NCBI GenBank assembly: GCA_050943735.1
Contig: JBMNPT010000003.1
Coordinates: 124,001 to 188,000, forward strand
Source: JBMNPT01 sp050943735
Lineage (GTDB): Bacteria; Bacillota; Clostridia; Oscillospirales; RGIG577
DNA: 64,000 nucleotides
Direction: 5' to 3'
This document shows, piece by piece, positions 31,595 to 41,468 of this stretch (its first letter is position 1; every line of letters begins with the position of its first letter). The translations under genes were made by a program, and so were the position numbers. The notes below the pieces were generated by a model. That model saw only the letters and a program-made list of their open reading frames with translations. It was not told where the DNA came from and made no database searches.

Positions 31595-34294
31595 TTACTG
31601 CTGTTGCTGTGCCCACCGCAGAACACCCTGGGCAATGGAAGCGGCCATCTGATTTTGCCCGCTGGTACTGGTGAGGAACTGGTAATCACTTTCGTTGGCA
31701 ATGAACCCCGTTTCAATCAAAATAGCGGGGCACTGGGTGATCCGGCAAAGTGCCAGCGCCTGTTCTGCGATTCCCCGGTCTTTCCGTCCCAGATCTTCAA
31801 TCAGTTTGTCCTGGATCAGCTGCGCCACCGACTTGGAGTGCTCCAGCGTGTACAGCGTCACAATGCCGTTGGCATCCCGGAAATTCCCCGTCCGCACCAA
31901 GTCGTTGACGTGAATGGAAATGGAGATGTCCGGGTCAGCTGCCCGTACCAACGCAGGCCGGTCTGCGGTTTCAATTCTCACATCAGTGGTTCGGGTCATC
32001 ACCACAGTGGCGCCCATCTGTTCCAGCTGATCGCGCACCTTGAGGGCCAATGCCAGCGTAATGTCCTCTTCATTGGGCTGGCCGCTGATCAGGCTCACCG
32101 CCCCCGGATCACTGCCGCCATGGCCCGCATCTACATAAACTACCATATTTTCCATGGGACGATCCCCGGAAGTCAGCTGAGGCGGAGATTTCAGAGAAAA
32201 TACCATCTCTCCGTTTTCATAGGAAACCTTATAGCCATAATAGTGATCCGCCTGGTGTAAGGTAAAGGTATACTGAGCCAAATGGTCGGAAACCTGTTGA
32301 AATTCCACCGACTGCACCAGCGTATTTTCCTCCAGAGAGGGCAGCGGCTTTCCCTGTACCTCAAAGAGATTCAATGTGACGGTTCCGCCGCTCACCTGTA
32401 CGGTATAGGGCGCATTTTCCAGCATGGCAAAGCGCATTTCCAGAAAACGTCCCTGCTGAGAGGCCTTTGCGCTGCTCATTACATTGTCCGTCAAAGAATC
32501 CAATTCCACCGTTTTCACAGTCACCGAAGATTTGGGAACATAGATTCCGCTGCGCAGCTTATAAAAGCTGCCGCTCTCCGAAGCGATGACATCGGTGGCT
32601 CCCCGCACCAACGGCGTGCTGCGGGCATAGCTGGTGGAAGGTCCTGTGCGGGTCACCGCTTCATCCACCGCCACCGTGGCCACTCGCGCAGTGGTCACCG
32701 GTTTCTTCACTGTAATGGTATGGGGAGAAGTAACAGAACTGTATTTTCCCATATATTTCGCATGGAAAACCGGCTGCCCCAAGGGTAATTCCACCCGGTT
32801 TACCAGAATTTCCGGCAGTGTGAAACTGCCGGTATATCCAGCCAATGTATTGCCGGTGTGATCCGCGTCTCCCGCTTCCTTTTCCAGCGGAATGGTGTAG
32901 GGCCCAAGCTCTACCCATACCTTTTCCGCACCGCCGGGCGCGTTGCAGGAGAACGTCACCAGCGTTCCGCTGTCCTGGGACAGATTCACCGCGGGCAGCA
33001 GAGAATCCTCTGCGATTCCCTCACCGGTCTGGCCGCTTCCGGGAATTTCCATTTCATCCAGTGGAACTTCCTCCACGTACAACTGGGTCAGCTGATCTTT
33101 GATGCCCAGCGTATTGGCGGCCAGTGCGCTATAACCATAATACAGATCGCCTGATACACCGCCATAGGCCGCATTGCTCTGCAGCTGGCGGAGAATTTCC
33201 CCTCCATCCTGCCAGGGAGCTTTCATGCTGGAGTCTCCCATTTTATACACCGCATGACCAATGTACAGCGGCACATCTTCCTTTGCGCACAAATCCGACC
33301 ACCAGCGCATAATGGTTTCATAATCCGAGGTGGAATGCCCGATCTCCCAGTAAATCTGAGGAGCAATGTAATCTACATAGCCCTTTTCCACCCAGCCTTT
33401 GGTATCGGCAAACTGGTGGAAATAGGTGGAATAAGTGTTGGAAATGGCAATTCCGGACTGGGTCATCTGGGTACGGTTGGCCCACAGCGGAGAGGGACTC
33501 ACGCCAAATACAGCGCCGTTGCCCTTGTCCTGTACCACCTGATGGACTTCCTTCATCAAAGTGTCCAGATTGTTGCGCCGCCAATCTCCCTTTTGGGTAA
33601 AACCACTTCCGTATTTCTGATAGGATTCATCGTCGGGAAAGCTGTACTGGGCATTGTTGGGATAAAAATAATCATCAAAATGAATTCCATCCACATCGTA
33701 ATTGTCGAGAATTTCCGCAACACCATCCACGATCAATTGCCGCACCTCCGGCTGACCAGGATCGTAATACAAAATGCCATCTCCAGCTGCTACCACATAT
33801 TCCGGATGCTGACGGGCCGGATTGTCCTCCGACAGACTGCCAATGTCCTGATTGGGGTTTGCAGTACTACCCACCGTCACCCGCAGCGGATTGATCCACG
33901 CATGCAGTTGAATTCCCGCAGCATGGGCCTGCTTTATAATATAGGCCAACGGATCAAAGCCATCGGCATTTTCCTTACCTTGTGTGCCCGTGAGCACCGA
34001 AGACCATGGGAAAATCTCAGAGGGGTACAAAGCGTCCCCCATGGGCCGCACCTGAAAGAAAATGGCATTGAGTCCCATCTCCTGTGCGTTTTTCACAATG
34101 GCATCCAGCTCCTGTTTTTGCTGCTGGGCTGAAAGACCCTGCTTGGACGGAAAATTGATATTGTATACGGTGGCAATCCAAGTTCCCCGCATTTCTTCTT
34201 CTTTTTCTGCGGCTGTGGCCTGTGGCGCAACCAATAGTGTGGCCATGACGGCTACAGCCAATAGAGTGCTGATCATTCGAAACAGTTTCTTCAT
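31595..34294 (-). CDS. Secreted GHL10-like glycosidase / N-acetylmuramoyl-L-alanine amidase fusion
   Basis: 899 residues from ATG 34294 (GGGGAAG upstream). Signal peptide (about 1-28). Residues about 35-390 form a DUF187/GHL10 glycosyl-hydrolase-like barrel: MRGTWIATVYNINFPS, AIFFQVRPMGDALYPS, HAWINPLRV, DGIHFDDYFYP, FGVSPSPLWAN and DYIAPQIYWEIGH. A middle part of beta-rich linkers includes an SH3-like segment (TRTGPSTSYARSTPL). The last 190 residues are an Amidase_3 domain with zinc ligands in DAGHGGSDPG, NEEDITLAL, SISIHVND and the catalytic Glu in ILIETGF. Likely a cell-wall hydrolase; the combination is unusual. Confidence 0.88.
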   Translation of the reverse strand: MKKLFRMISTLLAVAVMATLLVAPQATAAEKEEEMRGTWIATVYNINFPSKQGLSAQQQKQELDAIVKNAQEMGLNAIFFQVRPMGDALYPSEIFPWSSVLTGTQGKENADGFDPLAYIIKQAHAAGIQLHAWINPLRVTVGSTANPNQDIGSLSEDNPARQHPEYVVAAGDGILYYDPGQPEVRQLIVDGVAEILDNYDVDGIHFDDYFYPNNAQYSFPDDESYQKYGSGFTQKGDWRRNNLDTLMKEVHQVVQDKGNGAVFGVSPSPLWANRTQMTQSGIAISNTYSTYFHQFADTKGWVEKGYVDYIAPQIYWEIGHSTSDYETIMRWWSDLCAKEDVPLYIGHAVYKMGDSSMKAPWQDGGEILRQLQSNAAYGGVSGDLYYGYSALAANTLGIKDQLTQLYVEEVPLDEMEIPGSGQTGEGIAEDSLLPAVNLSQDSGTLVTFSCNAPGGAEKVWVELGPYTIPLEKEAGDADHTGNTLAGYTGSFTLPEILVNRVELPLGQPVFHAKYMGKYSSVTSPHTITVKKPVTTARVATVAVDEAVTRTGPSTSYARSTPLVRGATDVIASESGSFYKLRSGIYVPKSSVTVKTVELDSLTDNVMSSAKASQQGRFLEMRFAMLENAPYTVQVSGGTVTLNLFEVQGKPLPSLEENTLVQSVEFQQVSDHLAQYTFTLHQADHYYGYKVSYENGEMVFSLKSPPQLTSGDRPMENMVVYVDAGHGGSDPGAVSLISGQPNEEDITLALALKVRDQLEQMGATVVMTRTTDVRIETADRPALVRAADPDISISIHVNDLVRTGNFRDANGIVTLYTLEHSKSVAQLIQDKLIEDLGRKDRGIAEQALALCRITQCPAILIETGFIANESDYQFLTSTSGQNQMAASIAQGVLRWAQQQQ

Positions 34295-34356
34295 GACTTC
34301 CCCTTTCCCTAAACGCCTGGCAGAAATCACTGCTCTGCCTTGTCTGATTTGGAGTT

Positions 34357-34365
34357 ATTATAGCA
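34357..34365 (-). promoter_or_regulatory. Extended -10 promoter of the fusion hydrolase gene
   Basis: Minus strand TGCTATAAT (TATAAT at 34357-34362 preceded by TGC), about 63 bases from the ATG; no clear -35. Confidence 0.5.
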
Positions 34366-34444
34366 TTTTTACACCAAAAAAGATAGAACATTTTGTGAAC
34401 AAATGCCGGTACATTCTGGGTATACCCCCATCTTCACAAAATGA

Positions 34445-34474
34445 TTGACTTTCCCGCTCCCCCTCCCGTATGAT
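34445..34474 (+). promoter_or_regulatory. Promoter of the zinc-ribbon gene
   Basis: TTGACT (34445-34450), 18-base spacer, TATGAT (34469-34474), 30 bases before the TTG start. Confidence 0.55.
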
Positions 34475-34504
34475 GAAAGAAGAAAGCAAAGGAGGCGATT
34501 GGTC

Positions 34505-34870
34505 TTGTTTTTTATAGGAGGCGTAAGCCATCAGGAAAAAGAATTGGGGAAATACAACAATTTGATCTGCCCGGTCTGTGGAGCGTATACCATGCTTCAT
34601 CTGTTCATGAGTTGTTCGGTACTGCATTTCTTTTTCATTCCTCTTTTTCGATTTGGCAGGCAATACTATGGAGTGAGTCAATGCTGTGGCTCCTCCTTTG
34701 CGTTGGCCCCGGACAAGGGACGGGCGCTGGAAAAAGGAGAGCTGGTGGAGCTGTCTCCCGATGATTTTCAGGTGCTGCATCGCGGACAGGCTCTACGCCG
34801 CTGCCAGACCTGTGGACGGGAGGCAGATCCCTCTTTTGCCTACTGTCCTTATTGTGGAAAACCATTGTGA
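34505..34870 (+). CDS. Zinc-ribbon protein
   Basis: 121 residues starting at TTG 34505, with AAAGGAGGCG 9 bases upstream; an in-frame ATG at 34445 lies in the promoter. Two Cys pairs are present: CPVCGAY near the N-terminus and, at the C-terminus, CQTCGREADPSFAYCPYCGKPL, a classical zinc ribbon, with a hydrophobic stretch between (HLFMSCSVLHFFFIPLFRFG). Such zinc-ribbon proteins are common and uncharacterised. A DUF1294 gene follows by 15 bases. Confidence 0.7.
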   Translation: MFFIGGVSHQEKELGKYNNLICPVCGAYTMLHLFMSCSVLHFFFIPLFRFGRQYYGVSQCCGSSFALAPDKGRALEKGELVELSPDDFQVLHRGQALRRCQTCGREADPSFAYCPYCGKPL

Positions 34871-34885
34871 AAGGAGAATCCTGCC

Positions 34886-35197
34886 ATGCTGTACAACCTT
34901 ATGACCATGCCCTTGTGGAAATTCCTGCTATACTTTTATGCGGTATGGAATCTGCTGGTATTTTTGCTCTATCTGTATGACAAAACCATCTCTAAAACAG
35001 GTTCGGTGCGTCTTCGAGTGGCCGAACAGACTCTGTTGCTTTCCGCATTTCTATTGGGTGGGACCGGCGCCTGTGTGGGAGTATTCGCCCTGCGGCACAA
35101 ATCTCAGCACCGTTCTTTTGTAATTTGGGTACCACTTTGCTGCATTGTTCAGCTCAGCTGTGTACTGTATATGGGATGGTATTTTCTCAGTCGTTGA
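34886..35197 (+). CDS. DUF1294 membrane protein
   Basis: 103 residues with three transmembrane segments (about 9-29, 44-62, 76-98). The LYLYDKTISKTGSVRLRVAE and RHKSQHRSF motifs mark the DUF1294 family. Function unknown. Probably cotranscribed with the preceding zinc-ribbon gene. Confidence 0.82.
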   Translation: MLYNLMTMPLWKFLLYFYAVWNLLVFLLYLYDKTISKTGSVRLRVAEQTLLLSAFLLGGTGACVGVFALRHKSQHRSFVIWVPLCCIVQLSCVLYMGWYFLSR

Positions 35198-35247
35198 TTT
35201 GCCCAAAATCCGCCTTTATTTTGTACTCGTAAGGGATAAAATAGGAA

Positions 35248-35276
35248 TTGACACCTGTATTCTGATGCATTATAAA
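35248..35276 (+). promoter_or_regulatory. Promoter of the PTS gene
   Basis: Perfect -35 TTGACA (35248-35253), 17-base spacer, -10 TATAAA (35271-35276). No LicT/GlcT-type antiterminator hairpin with terminator was recognised in the 58-base leader. Confidence 0.8.
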
Positions 35277-35333
35277 AAAAGTAGATACCTGTTTTTATAA
35301 CATCTTGGGGCATCGCGAAGGAGGGGATTTTTT

Positions 35334-37454
35334 ATGAAAGATCGAATTTTTGGTGTTTTGCAAAGGGTTGGGCGTTCCTTTATGCTGCCCATTGCCCTAC
35401 TGCCGGTGGCAGGTCTGTTTCTAGGCATTGGCGGTTCGTTTACCAACGAGACCATGCTGGAAACCTATGGCCTTCTCAATCTGATGGGCCCTGGCACCGT
35501 AGCCAATGGAATTCTCACAGTGGTCAACGCAGCAGGTTCCATTGTCTTTAACAATTTGGCTTTGATTTTTGCCATGGGTGTGGCCATCGGTATGGCGAAA
35601 AAAGAAAAAGAAGTGGCCGCCCTCGCAGGAGCCATTGCCTTCTTCATCATGCACGCAGCCATTGGTGCCATGCTCACCGTATTTGGAGAACCCGATATGA
35701 GCGGCGCCACTGCCGAGGTCTGCGGCATCCATTCTTTGCAAATGGGTGTTTTTGGCGGTATTCTTGTGGGCCTAGGTGTAGCTGCCCTGCACAATCGTTT
35801 TTACCGCATTGAACTGCCGCAAGTGCTCTCATTTTTTGCGGGAACCCGATTTGTACCCATCATCTCTGCCATCGTTTATCTGTTTGTGGGCATTGCCATG
35901 TACTTTGTCTGGCCGTTGATTCAAAGCGGTATCTATGCCATCGGCGGCGTGGTCATGGCCTCGGGCTATGTGGGTACCTGGATTTACGGCATTATGGAAC
36001 GGGCTCTCATTCCTTTTGGTCTGCACCACGTGTTTTATCTGCCCTTCTGGCAGACTGCGGTAGGCGGCACTGCCATGGTGGGAGGTCAATTGGTGGAAGG
36101 CGCTCAGAATATTTTCTTTGCCGAACTGGCCACTCCGGGAATTGAACACTTCTCGGTGGAAGCCACCCGGTTTATGTCAGGTAAATTCCCGCTGATGATT
36201 TTTGGTCTGCCTGGTGCTGCATTGGCCATGTACCATTGCGCCAAACCGGAAAACCGTAAAGCGGTGGGCGGCTTGCTCCTGTCCGCTGCCATCACCTCCA
36301 TGCTCACCGGTATCACCGAGCCGCTGGAATTCACCTTCCTGTTTGTTGCAGTTCCTCTCTATGCCATTCACTGCGTTCTGGCTGGTGCTTCCTACATGCT
36401 GATGCACATGCTGGGGGTGGGTGTGGGCATGACCTTCTCCGGTGGTATCATTGATATGGTTCTGTTTGGCGTCATGCAGAGCAACGCCAAAACCAGCTGG
36501 ATATGGATTGTGGTAGTGGGCATCGTTTATTTCATCGTATATTACTTCCTGTTCCGCTGGATGATCCTGCACTTCAATTACGCCACTCCGGGACGGGAAA
36601 ATGCGGAAAACAAATTGTATACTCGTCAGGATTTCAACGAGAAAAACGCCGCTGCGCAAACAAGTGGAACAACCGCTTCCGACCCGCTCTCCGCCCAGAT
36701 CACATTGGGATTGGGCGGCGTTGAAAATATCTCGGATGTAGATTGCTGTATCACCCGGCTGCGGATCACTGTAAACGATCCAGACAAAGTATCTGATACA
36801 GTTCTGGAGCAAACTGGAGCCAAAGGCGTAGTCCGTAAAGGAAATGGTGTACAAATCGTATATGGTCCTCGGGTGGCTGTGATCAAATCCAATTTGGAGG
36901 AATTTCTCTCCACCCCAGAAGCACACAATCTCACGCCCGCAATGGCTGCTGCAGAAGCCACTCCCACACAGCAGGAAGAAACGCCGGCACCATCTGCTGA
37001 AGCACAAGGAGTCACCCTTCTCTCCCCCATCACAGGACGAATTGTTCCTTTGGAGGAAGTGCAGGACGGTGTATTCTCTGATGGCATGATGGGACCTGGC
37101 GTGGCTATTGAACCCACTGTGGGAGAAGTATATGCTCCCTGCGACTGTACAGTTTCACTGATCCCCGATACCCTGCATGCGGTAGGTTTGACTACGACGG
37201 ACGGAAAGGAACTGCTCATTCACGTGGGAATCGACACCGTCAATCTCAAAGGAGAATGTTTCCAGGTGCTTGTCAAAGAAGGAGATCAGCTAAAAGCCGG
37301 AGATCTCATCACGCGTTTTGACATGGCTGGAATTCAAGCTGCAGGATATCGCATTGTGACTCCTGTGGTGATTCCCGACGCACAAGATCTTCAAATTGTC
37401 CCAGAGCTGCATAGTTCGATCAAAACGGGAGATATTCTGATGCAGATTCAATAA
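35334..37454 (+). CDS. Glucose-family PTS permease, EIICBA
   Basis: 706 residues. EIIC membrane domain (about 1-410) with the family motifs RSFMLPIALLPVAGL, IPFGLHHVFYLPFWQT and GITEPLEFTFLF; EIIB domain (about 455-540) with the phospho-cysteine in SDVDCCITRLRITV; linker rich in Ala/Pro/Gln; EIIA-Glc domain (about 565-700) with SPITGRIVPLEEVQDGVFS and the phospho-His in LLIHVGIDTVNL. The sugar is glucose or N-acetylglucosamine; I lean to glucose but the EIIC sequence alone does not prove it. A strong GGAGGGG site precedes the ATG. Confidence 0.93.
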   Translation: MKDRIFGVLQRVGRSFMLPIALLPVAGLFLGIGGSFTNETMLETYGLLNLMGPGTVANGILTVVNAAGSIVFNNLALIFAMGVAIGMAKKEKEVAALAGAIAFFIMHAAIGAMLTVFGEPDMSGATAEVCGIHSLQMGVFGGILVGLGVAALHNRFYRIELPQVLSFFAGTRFVPIISAIVYLFVGIAMYFVWPLIQSGIYAIGGVVMASGYVGTWIYGIMERALIPFGLHHVFYLPFWQTAVGGTAMVGGQLVEGAQNIFFAELATPGIEHFSVEATRFMSGKFPLMIFGLPGAALAMYHCAKPENRKAVGGLLLSAAITSMLTGITEPLEFTFLFVAVPLYAIHCVLAGASYMLMHMLGVGVGMTFSGGIIDMVLFGVMQSNAKTSWIWIVVVGIVYFIVYYFLFRWMILHFNYATPGRENAENKLYTRQDFNEKNAAAQTSGTTASDPLSAQITLGLGGVENISDVDCCITRLRITVNDPDKVSDTVLEQTGAKGVVRKGNGVQIVYGPRVAVIKSNLEEFLSTPEAHNLTPAMAAAEATPTQQEETPAPSAEAQGVTLLSPITGRIVPLEEVQDGVFSDGMMGPGVAIEPTVGEVYAPCDCTVSLIPDTLHAVGLTTTDGKELLIHVGIDTVNLKGECFQVLVKEGDQLKAGDLITRFDMAGIQAAGYRIVTPVVIPDAQDLQIVPELHSSIKTGDILMQIQ

Positions 37455-37464
37455 ATACAAAAAA

Positions 37465-37497
37465 ACAGCGGAAGCTAATGCTTCCGCTGTTTTTTTA
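37465..37497. terminator. Bidirectional terminator between the PTS gene and ligA
   Basis: ACAGCGGAAGC (37465-37475), TAAT loop, GCTTCCGCTGT (37480-37490), T runs on both strands. Confidence 0.9.
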
Positions 37498-39471
37498 TTC
37501 CAGCATTTTCAGAAACTGCTCTTCGTTAAGCACTTCTATGCCCAACTGATGCGCTTTATCCAGTTTACTTCCCGCTTTTTCTCCTGCCACTACATAAGTG
37601 GTCTTTTTGGAAACAGAAGAAGCGGTCTTTCCACCGCGCTGCTCAATCATCTCAGCAATCTCTTCTCTCTTATAGTGCGGCAGAGTACCGGTCAACACGA
37701 AAGTCATTCCCGCAAAACGATGGTCAGTCACCTGGCCCAAATAGAGAAAATTCACTCCATAATTCTGCAGCTGCTCCATGGTCTCCCGATTTTCCGCAAT
37801 GGAAAAATACTCTGTGATGGTGCGCGCCACAATCGGCCCTACATCCCGCACCGCCTGCAGGGTTTCAAAATCAGCATTCATAATGGCATCCAGGCTGCCA
37901 AATTCGGCCGCCAGAACCTTGGAGAGCTTTTGCCCAACATTGCGGATTCCCAATGCAAACAGCAGCTTCTCGCAGCTATTTTGACGGCTATTGGAAATGG
38001 CTTCTATCAAATTAGCCGCTGATTTTTCTCCCATCCGCTCCAGAGAAACCAGTTGTTCAGCCCGAAGTCCATATAAATCTGCCGCTTTGCGAATCAGTCC
38101 ATTTTCCACCAAACTGGATGCCAAAGAAGGCCCCAACCCTTCAATATCCATGGCATCTCTGGATGCAAAATGAATGATATTTCGCAAAATCTGTGCAGGA
38201 CAGTTGATATCACTGCATCGAATGGCAGCTTCCCCCTCATCCTGATACACTGGCGCCCCACATGCCGGACAACGCTCAGGCATGCTAAAAATCTGTTCCT
38301 TTCCATCACGCCGACTGGCATCCACCTCTACAATTTCAGGAATGATGTCTCCAGCTTTTTGCACCAGCACCCAGTCTCCAATTCGAATATCTTTGCTGCG
38401 AATGAAATCAGCATTGTGCAAGGTGGCTCGGGAAACAGTGGTACCTGCCAGCCTCACCGGTTCCAAAATGGCGTTGGGGGTCAGCACGCCGGTACGTCCC
38501 ACCTGAATGGAAATATCCAACAGTTTAGTGTATTTCTGCTCAGCAGGATATTTATAGGCAATGGCCCACCGCGGAAATTTTGCTGTACTGCCTAATTCAG
38601 CTCGCTGGGCAAAATCATTGACTTTCACCACTGCACCGTCAATGTCAAAGGACAGCTGTTCCCGTAGATCTCCCAGACGCTCAACCTCTTTTATTGCCTC
38701 TTCCATACTGGTAAAACTATTGTGCACAGGAATGGTTCGAAATCCCAGTTGCTGCAGCAGTTCATACCCTTCCTGATGAGTGCGTATTTCTCTTCCTTCC
38801 ACTCTCTGAATGTTAAATACAAAAATATCTAACTTTCGTGCAGCTGCTATTTGAGGGTCCAATTGCCGCAAAGAGCCCGCTGCCGCATTACGGGGATTGG
38901 CAAACAGGGATTCTCCTTCCAACTCTCGTTGTTCATTGAGTGCGTGGAATACCTCCTTGGGCATATACACTTCCCCGCGTACTTCTAAATAGGGAATCTC
39001 CTGGGAAAGCTGCAGCGGAATGGAGCGAATAGTGCGCAAATTTTGCGTGACATCTTCTCCCACCGTTCCATCTCCTCGGGTGGATCCGCGCACAAATTTC
39101 CCATTTTCGTATTCCAAAGAGACAGACAAACCATCAATTTTTTGTTCTACCACATATGTGGGGTGGGACACCTTTTCACGCAAGCGCATATCAAAATCCA
39201 TCAATTCTTCTACACTAAAGGCATCTTGCAGGCTCTCCATCACTACCTGATGGATCACTGGCTGAAACTGCGAAAGAGGAGCTCCACCTATGCGTTGCGT
39301 GGGCGAATTGGGGTCCGCATATTCCGGATGCTCCTGTTCTAAAATTTCCAGCTTGCGTAAAAGTTTATCATATTCCATATCCGAAATAATAGGATTGTCT
39401 TCTACATAATAGGCCCTGCCACATTGATGTAAATAATCCCGTAACTTCAACATTTCCTCTTTCACAGACAT
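37495..39471 (-). CDS. ligA: NAD+-dependent DNA ligase
   Basis: 658 residues from ATG 39471 (AAGGTGA upstream). Ia domain at the N-terminus; adenylation Lys111 in EQKIDGLSVSL, followed by RGSTRGDGTVGEDV; OB-fold; a Cys4 zinc finger CPACGAP ... CSDINCPAQ; helix-hairpin-helix repeats; and a C-terminal BRCT domain (FAGMTFVLTGTLPHYKREEI). Essential replication and repair ligase. Confidence 0.97.
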   Translation of the reverse strand: MSVKEEMLKLRDYLHQCGRAYYVEDNPIISDMEYDKLLRKLEILEQEHPEYADPNSPTQRIGGAPLSQFQPVIHQVVMESLQDAFSVEELMDFDMRLREKVSHPTYVVEQKIDGLSVSLEYENGKFVRGSTRGDGTVGEDVTQNLRTIRSIPLQLSQEIPYLEVRGEVYMPKEVFHALNEQRELEGESLFANPRNAAAGSLRQLDPQIAAARKLDIFVFNIQRVEGREIRTHQEGYELLQQLGFRTIPVHNSFTSMEEAIKEVERLGDLREQLSFDIDGAVVKVNDFAQRAELGSTAKFPRWAIAYKYPAEQKYTKLLDISIQVGRTGVLTPNAILEPVRLAGTTVSRATLHNADFIRSKDIRIGDWVLVQKAGDIIPEIVEVDASRRDGKEQIFSMPERCPACGAPVYQDEGEAAIRCSDINCPAQILRNIIHFASRDAMDIEGLGPSLASSLVENGLIRKAADLYGLRAEQLVSLERMGEKSAANLIEAISNSRQNSCEKLLFALGIRNVGQKLSKVLAAEFGSLDAIMNADFETLQAVRDVGPIVARTITEYFSIAENRETMEQLQNYGVNFLYLGQVTDHRFAGMTFVLTGTLPHYKREEIAEMIEQRGGKTASSVSKKTTYVVAGEKAGSKLDKAHQLGIEVLNEEQFLKMLE

Positions 39472-39500
39472 GACTTTCACCTTCCTATTCCTATGTTGGT

Positions 39501-39529
39501 ATTGTAGCCGTTTTGCACAAAAAAAACAA
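39501..39529 (-). promoter_or_regulatory. Probable ligA promoter
   Basis: Minus strand: TTGTTT (39524-39529), 17-base spacer, TACAAT (39501-39506). The -35 overlaps the T tail of the dctM terminator. Confidence 0.45.
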
Positions 39530-39553
39530 GAGGACAGAAAAACTGTCCTCTTG
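39527..39553 (-). terminator. Terminator of the TRAP operon
   Basis: CAAGAGGACAG and CTGTCCTCTTG arms with a 5-base loop; the minus strand continues with eight T residues. Confidence 0.88.
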
Positions 39554-39568
39554 AAATCAAAGTTGATT

Positions 39569-40858
39569 TTACATACCAAACAAAGTGGGCAGGAAAGTGG
39601 CAATAGGTTCGATGAAAGTAACCAGGAACATACAGCCAAACAGCACCACATAGAATGGGATGGCCTTTTTCACCAATCTGTCCATGGGGATGTTGCACAC
39701 CGAAGAGATGGAGAACAGACACACACCATAGGGAGGTGTAGTCAGACCCACAGCAAAACCTACCACACAGATAATGATGAAGTGCGAGGGGTCAATACCC
39801 ATCTGAGTTGCCACAGGCAGCAGCAAAGGAGTGAAGATCAGAGTTGCAGGGTTGGCGTCCACAGTCATACCAATGATGATGAGGAATACATCCAACAGAA
39901 TCAAGAAACCAATCTTACCACCAGGCATAGCCATCAAGGCATTGGACATCAGAGTGGGAATGCCTTCGAAGGAAATAACAAAGTTCATAACTGCGGAAGA
40001 GGTAGCGATGAACAGCACGCAGCCAGTCAACACTGCAGCATCTTCCAGACAAGAAATGATATCCTTCATGGTAAACTTACGATAAATAACACCGTCAATG
40101 AACAGAACATACAGACAAGCAACTGCCGCGCCTTCAGTAGGAGTAACCACGCCGCTGAAGATACTACCCAAGATGATCAGAGGAGCCACAATTGCGGTCC
40201 AACAAGTCTTGGTCTTTGCCCATACGTTTTTCAGGCTGAAAGGAATCTTTGTTCCATATCCATATTTCTTACAAATAATGTAGTTGGGGATCATCAACAG
40301 TGCGGTAATCAAAATACCAGGCATCAAGCCAGCGGCCAGAGCACGGGATACCGACTGCTGAGTGGCAGCGGCGGCCAATACGATCAAAATGCTAGGAGGA
40401 ATAACCACAGACAAGCAAGAAGAAGTCAGAGTAACAGCACCTGCATAGTCACGGTCATATCCATCGTCCACCATTCTGGGAACCAAAATGGAACCAAAAG
40501 TAGCAGTATCAGCCAGAGAAGAACCGGAAATGCCGCCAAAAATCATGGAACCCACGATGTTTACGGCACCCAGACCACCCGTCATCCAGCCTACCACAGA
40601 GGTACACCAGTCGATCAGGTTACGACCCACACTACCTTTTTCCATCAAGTTACCGGCCAAAATAAACAACGGCACAGCCAACAAGGTGAAAGATGTGGAT
40701 GCTTCACACAAAAGCTGCGGAACCATCATCATATCCGGAACGGGTTTGTAAATAAAGATGACCAGAGCGGAAGCAAAACCCAGAGCAACAGCCACGGGAG
40801 ATCCGCAAATCAGAATCAAGATGGCAAGACCTAACAGAGTCAGCGACATTACTGGCAT
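39569..40858 (-). CDS. dctM: TRAP transporter large permease (DctM)
   Basis: 429 residues, about 12 hydrophobic segments. Typical stretches: AVPLFILAGNLMEKGSVGRNLIDW, GGLGAVNIVGSMIFGGISGSS and VVTPTEGAAVA, the last conserved in the ion-coupling core. Forms the membrane unit with DctQ. Translationally coupled to dctQ: the start codon overlaps the dctQ stop. Confidence 0.93.
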   Translation of the reverse strand: MPVMSLTLLGLAILILICGSPVAVALGFASALVIFIYKPVPDMMMVPQLLCEASTSFTLLAVPLFILAGNLMEKGSVGRNLIDWCTSVVGWMTGGLGAVNIVGSMIFGGISGSSLADTATFGSILVPRMVDDGYDRDYAGAVTLTSSCLSVVIPPSILIVLAAAATQQSVSRALAAGLMPGILITALLMIPNYIICKKYGYGTKIPFSLKNVWAKTKTCWTAIVAPLIILGSIFSGVVTPTEGAAVACLYVLFIDGVIYRKFTMKDIISCLEDAAVLTGCVLFIATSSAVMNFVISFEGIPTLMSNALMAMPGGKIGFLILLDVFLIIIGMTVDANPATLIFTPLLLPVATQMGIDPSHFIIICVVGFAVGLTTPPYGVCLFSISSVCNIPMDRLVKKAIPFYVVLFGCMFLVTFIEPIATFLPTLFGM

Positions 40859-41397
40859 CAGGACTCACCTCCAGTCAATTCATCAAAGTCAACTTCTTTG
40901 AACATTTCAATCTTACCGGTAGCCACCAGATAGATCTTACGAATCAAACGGATGGAACCTAAGATGCAACCCAACAGAATAGGAGCTCTTACAATATAGT
41001 TAGGAATACGCAGAATGGTGCTCACCTGACCGCCTTCCACGTAGAAACGGAGCAGGCTGAAGGTCATGATACCCAGCGTAACCAGATAGGCCAGGAACAG
41101 AGTGCATGCAAGAATACCCACATATTTACGCAGCTTCGCACTTCTCCCCTTAATGAAAATGTCAAAAGCCACGTGCTTATCCAATTCGATACCAGCACTT
41201 GTGCCGAACCAAATCAGACATCCCATCATAATTTCTCCCAATTCACCGGTCCAAGCCAAAGACTGACCCGGAAGAATTCTAGAGAGGATCTGCAGAAGTA
41301 CATCAATGAAGATAATGGCCATAACGATAGCGGCCAGATAGGCTTCAAACTTTCTGCAGAAGGTGTTGAGATCAAAACCTTTCAAAAGAAATTCCAC
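40858..41397 (-). CDS. dctQ: TRAP transporter small permease (DctQ)
   Basis: 179 residues with four transmembrane helices and the family pattern ILPGQSLAWTGELGEIMMGCLIWFG followed by GIELDKHVAFDIF. Confidence 0.9.
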   Translation of the reverse strand: MEFLLKGFDLNTFCRKFEAYLAAIVMAIIFIDVLLQILSRILPGQSLAWTGELGEIMMGCLIWFGTSAGIELDKHVAFDIFIKGRSAKLRKYVGILACTLFLAYLVTLGIMTFSLLRFYVEGGQVSTILRIPNYIVRAPILLGCILGSIRLIRKIYLVATGKIEMFKEVDFDELTGGES

Positions 41398-41468
41398 CTT
41401 TCAATAATCCTCGGATAGAAGTGGAATCGCGGAATTTTCCGCGATTCCACACCAACCCTATCGCTCTA

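Noticed and set aside
35277..35333. GlcT/LicT-type antitermination site before the PTS gene
   Set aside because: No terminator hairpin or RAT-like stem can be drawn in the short leader.
39470..40834. 454-codon plus-strand frame opposite dctM
   Set aside because: Antisense shadow, Asn/Gln/His-rich; the minus-strand DctM is unmistakable.
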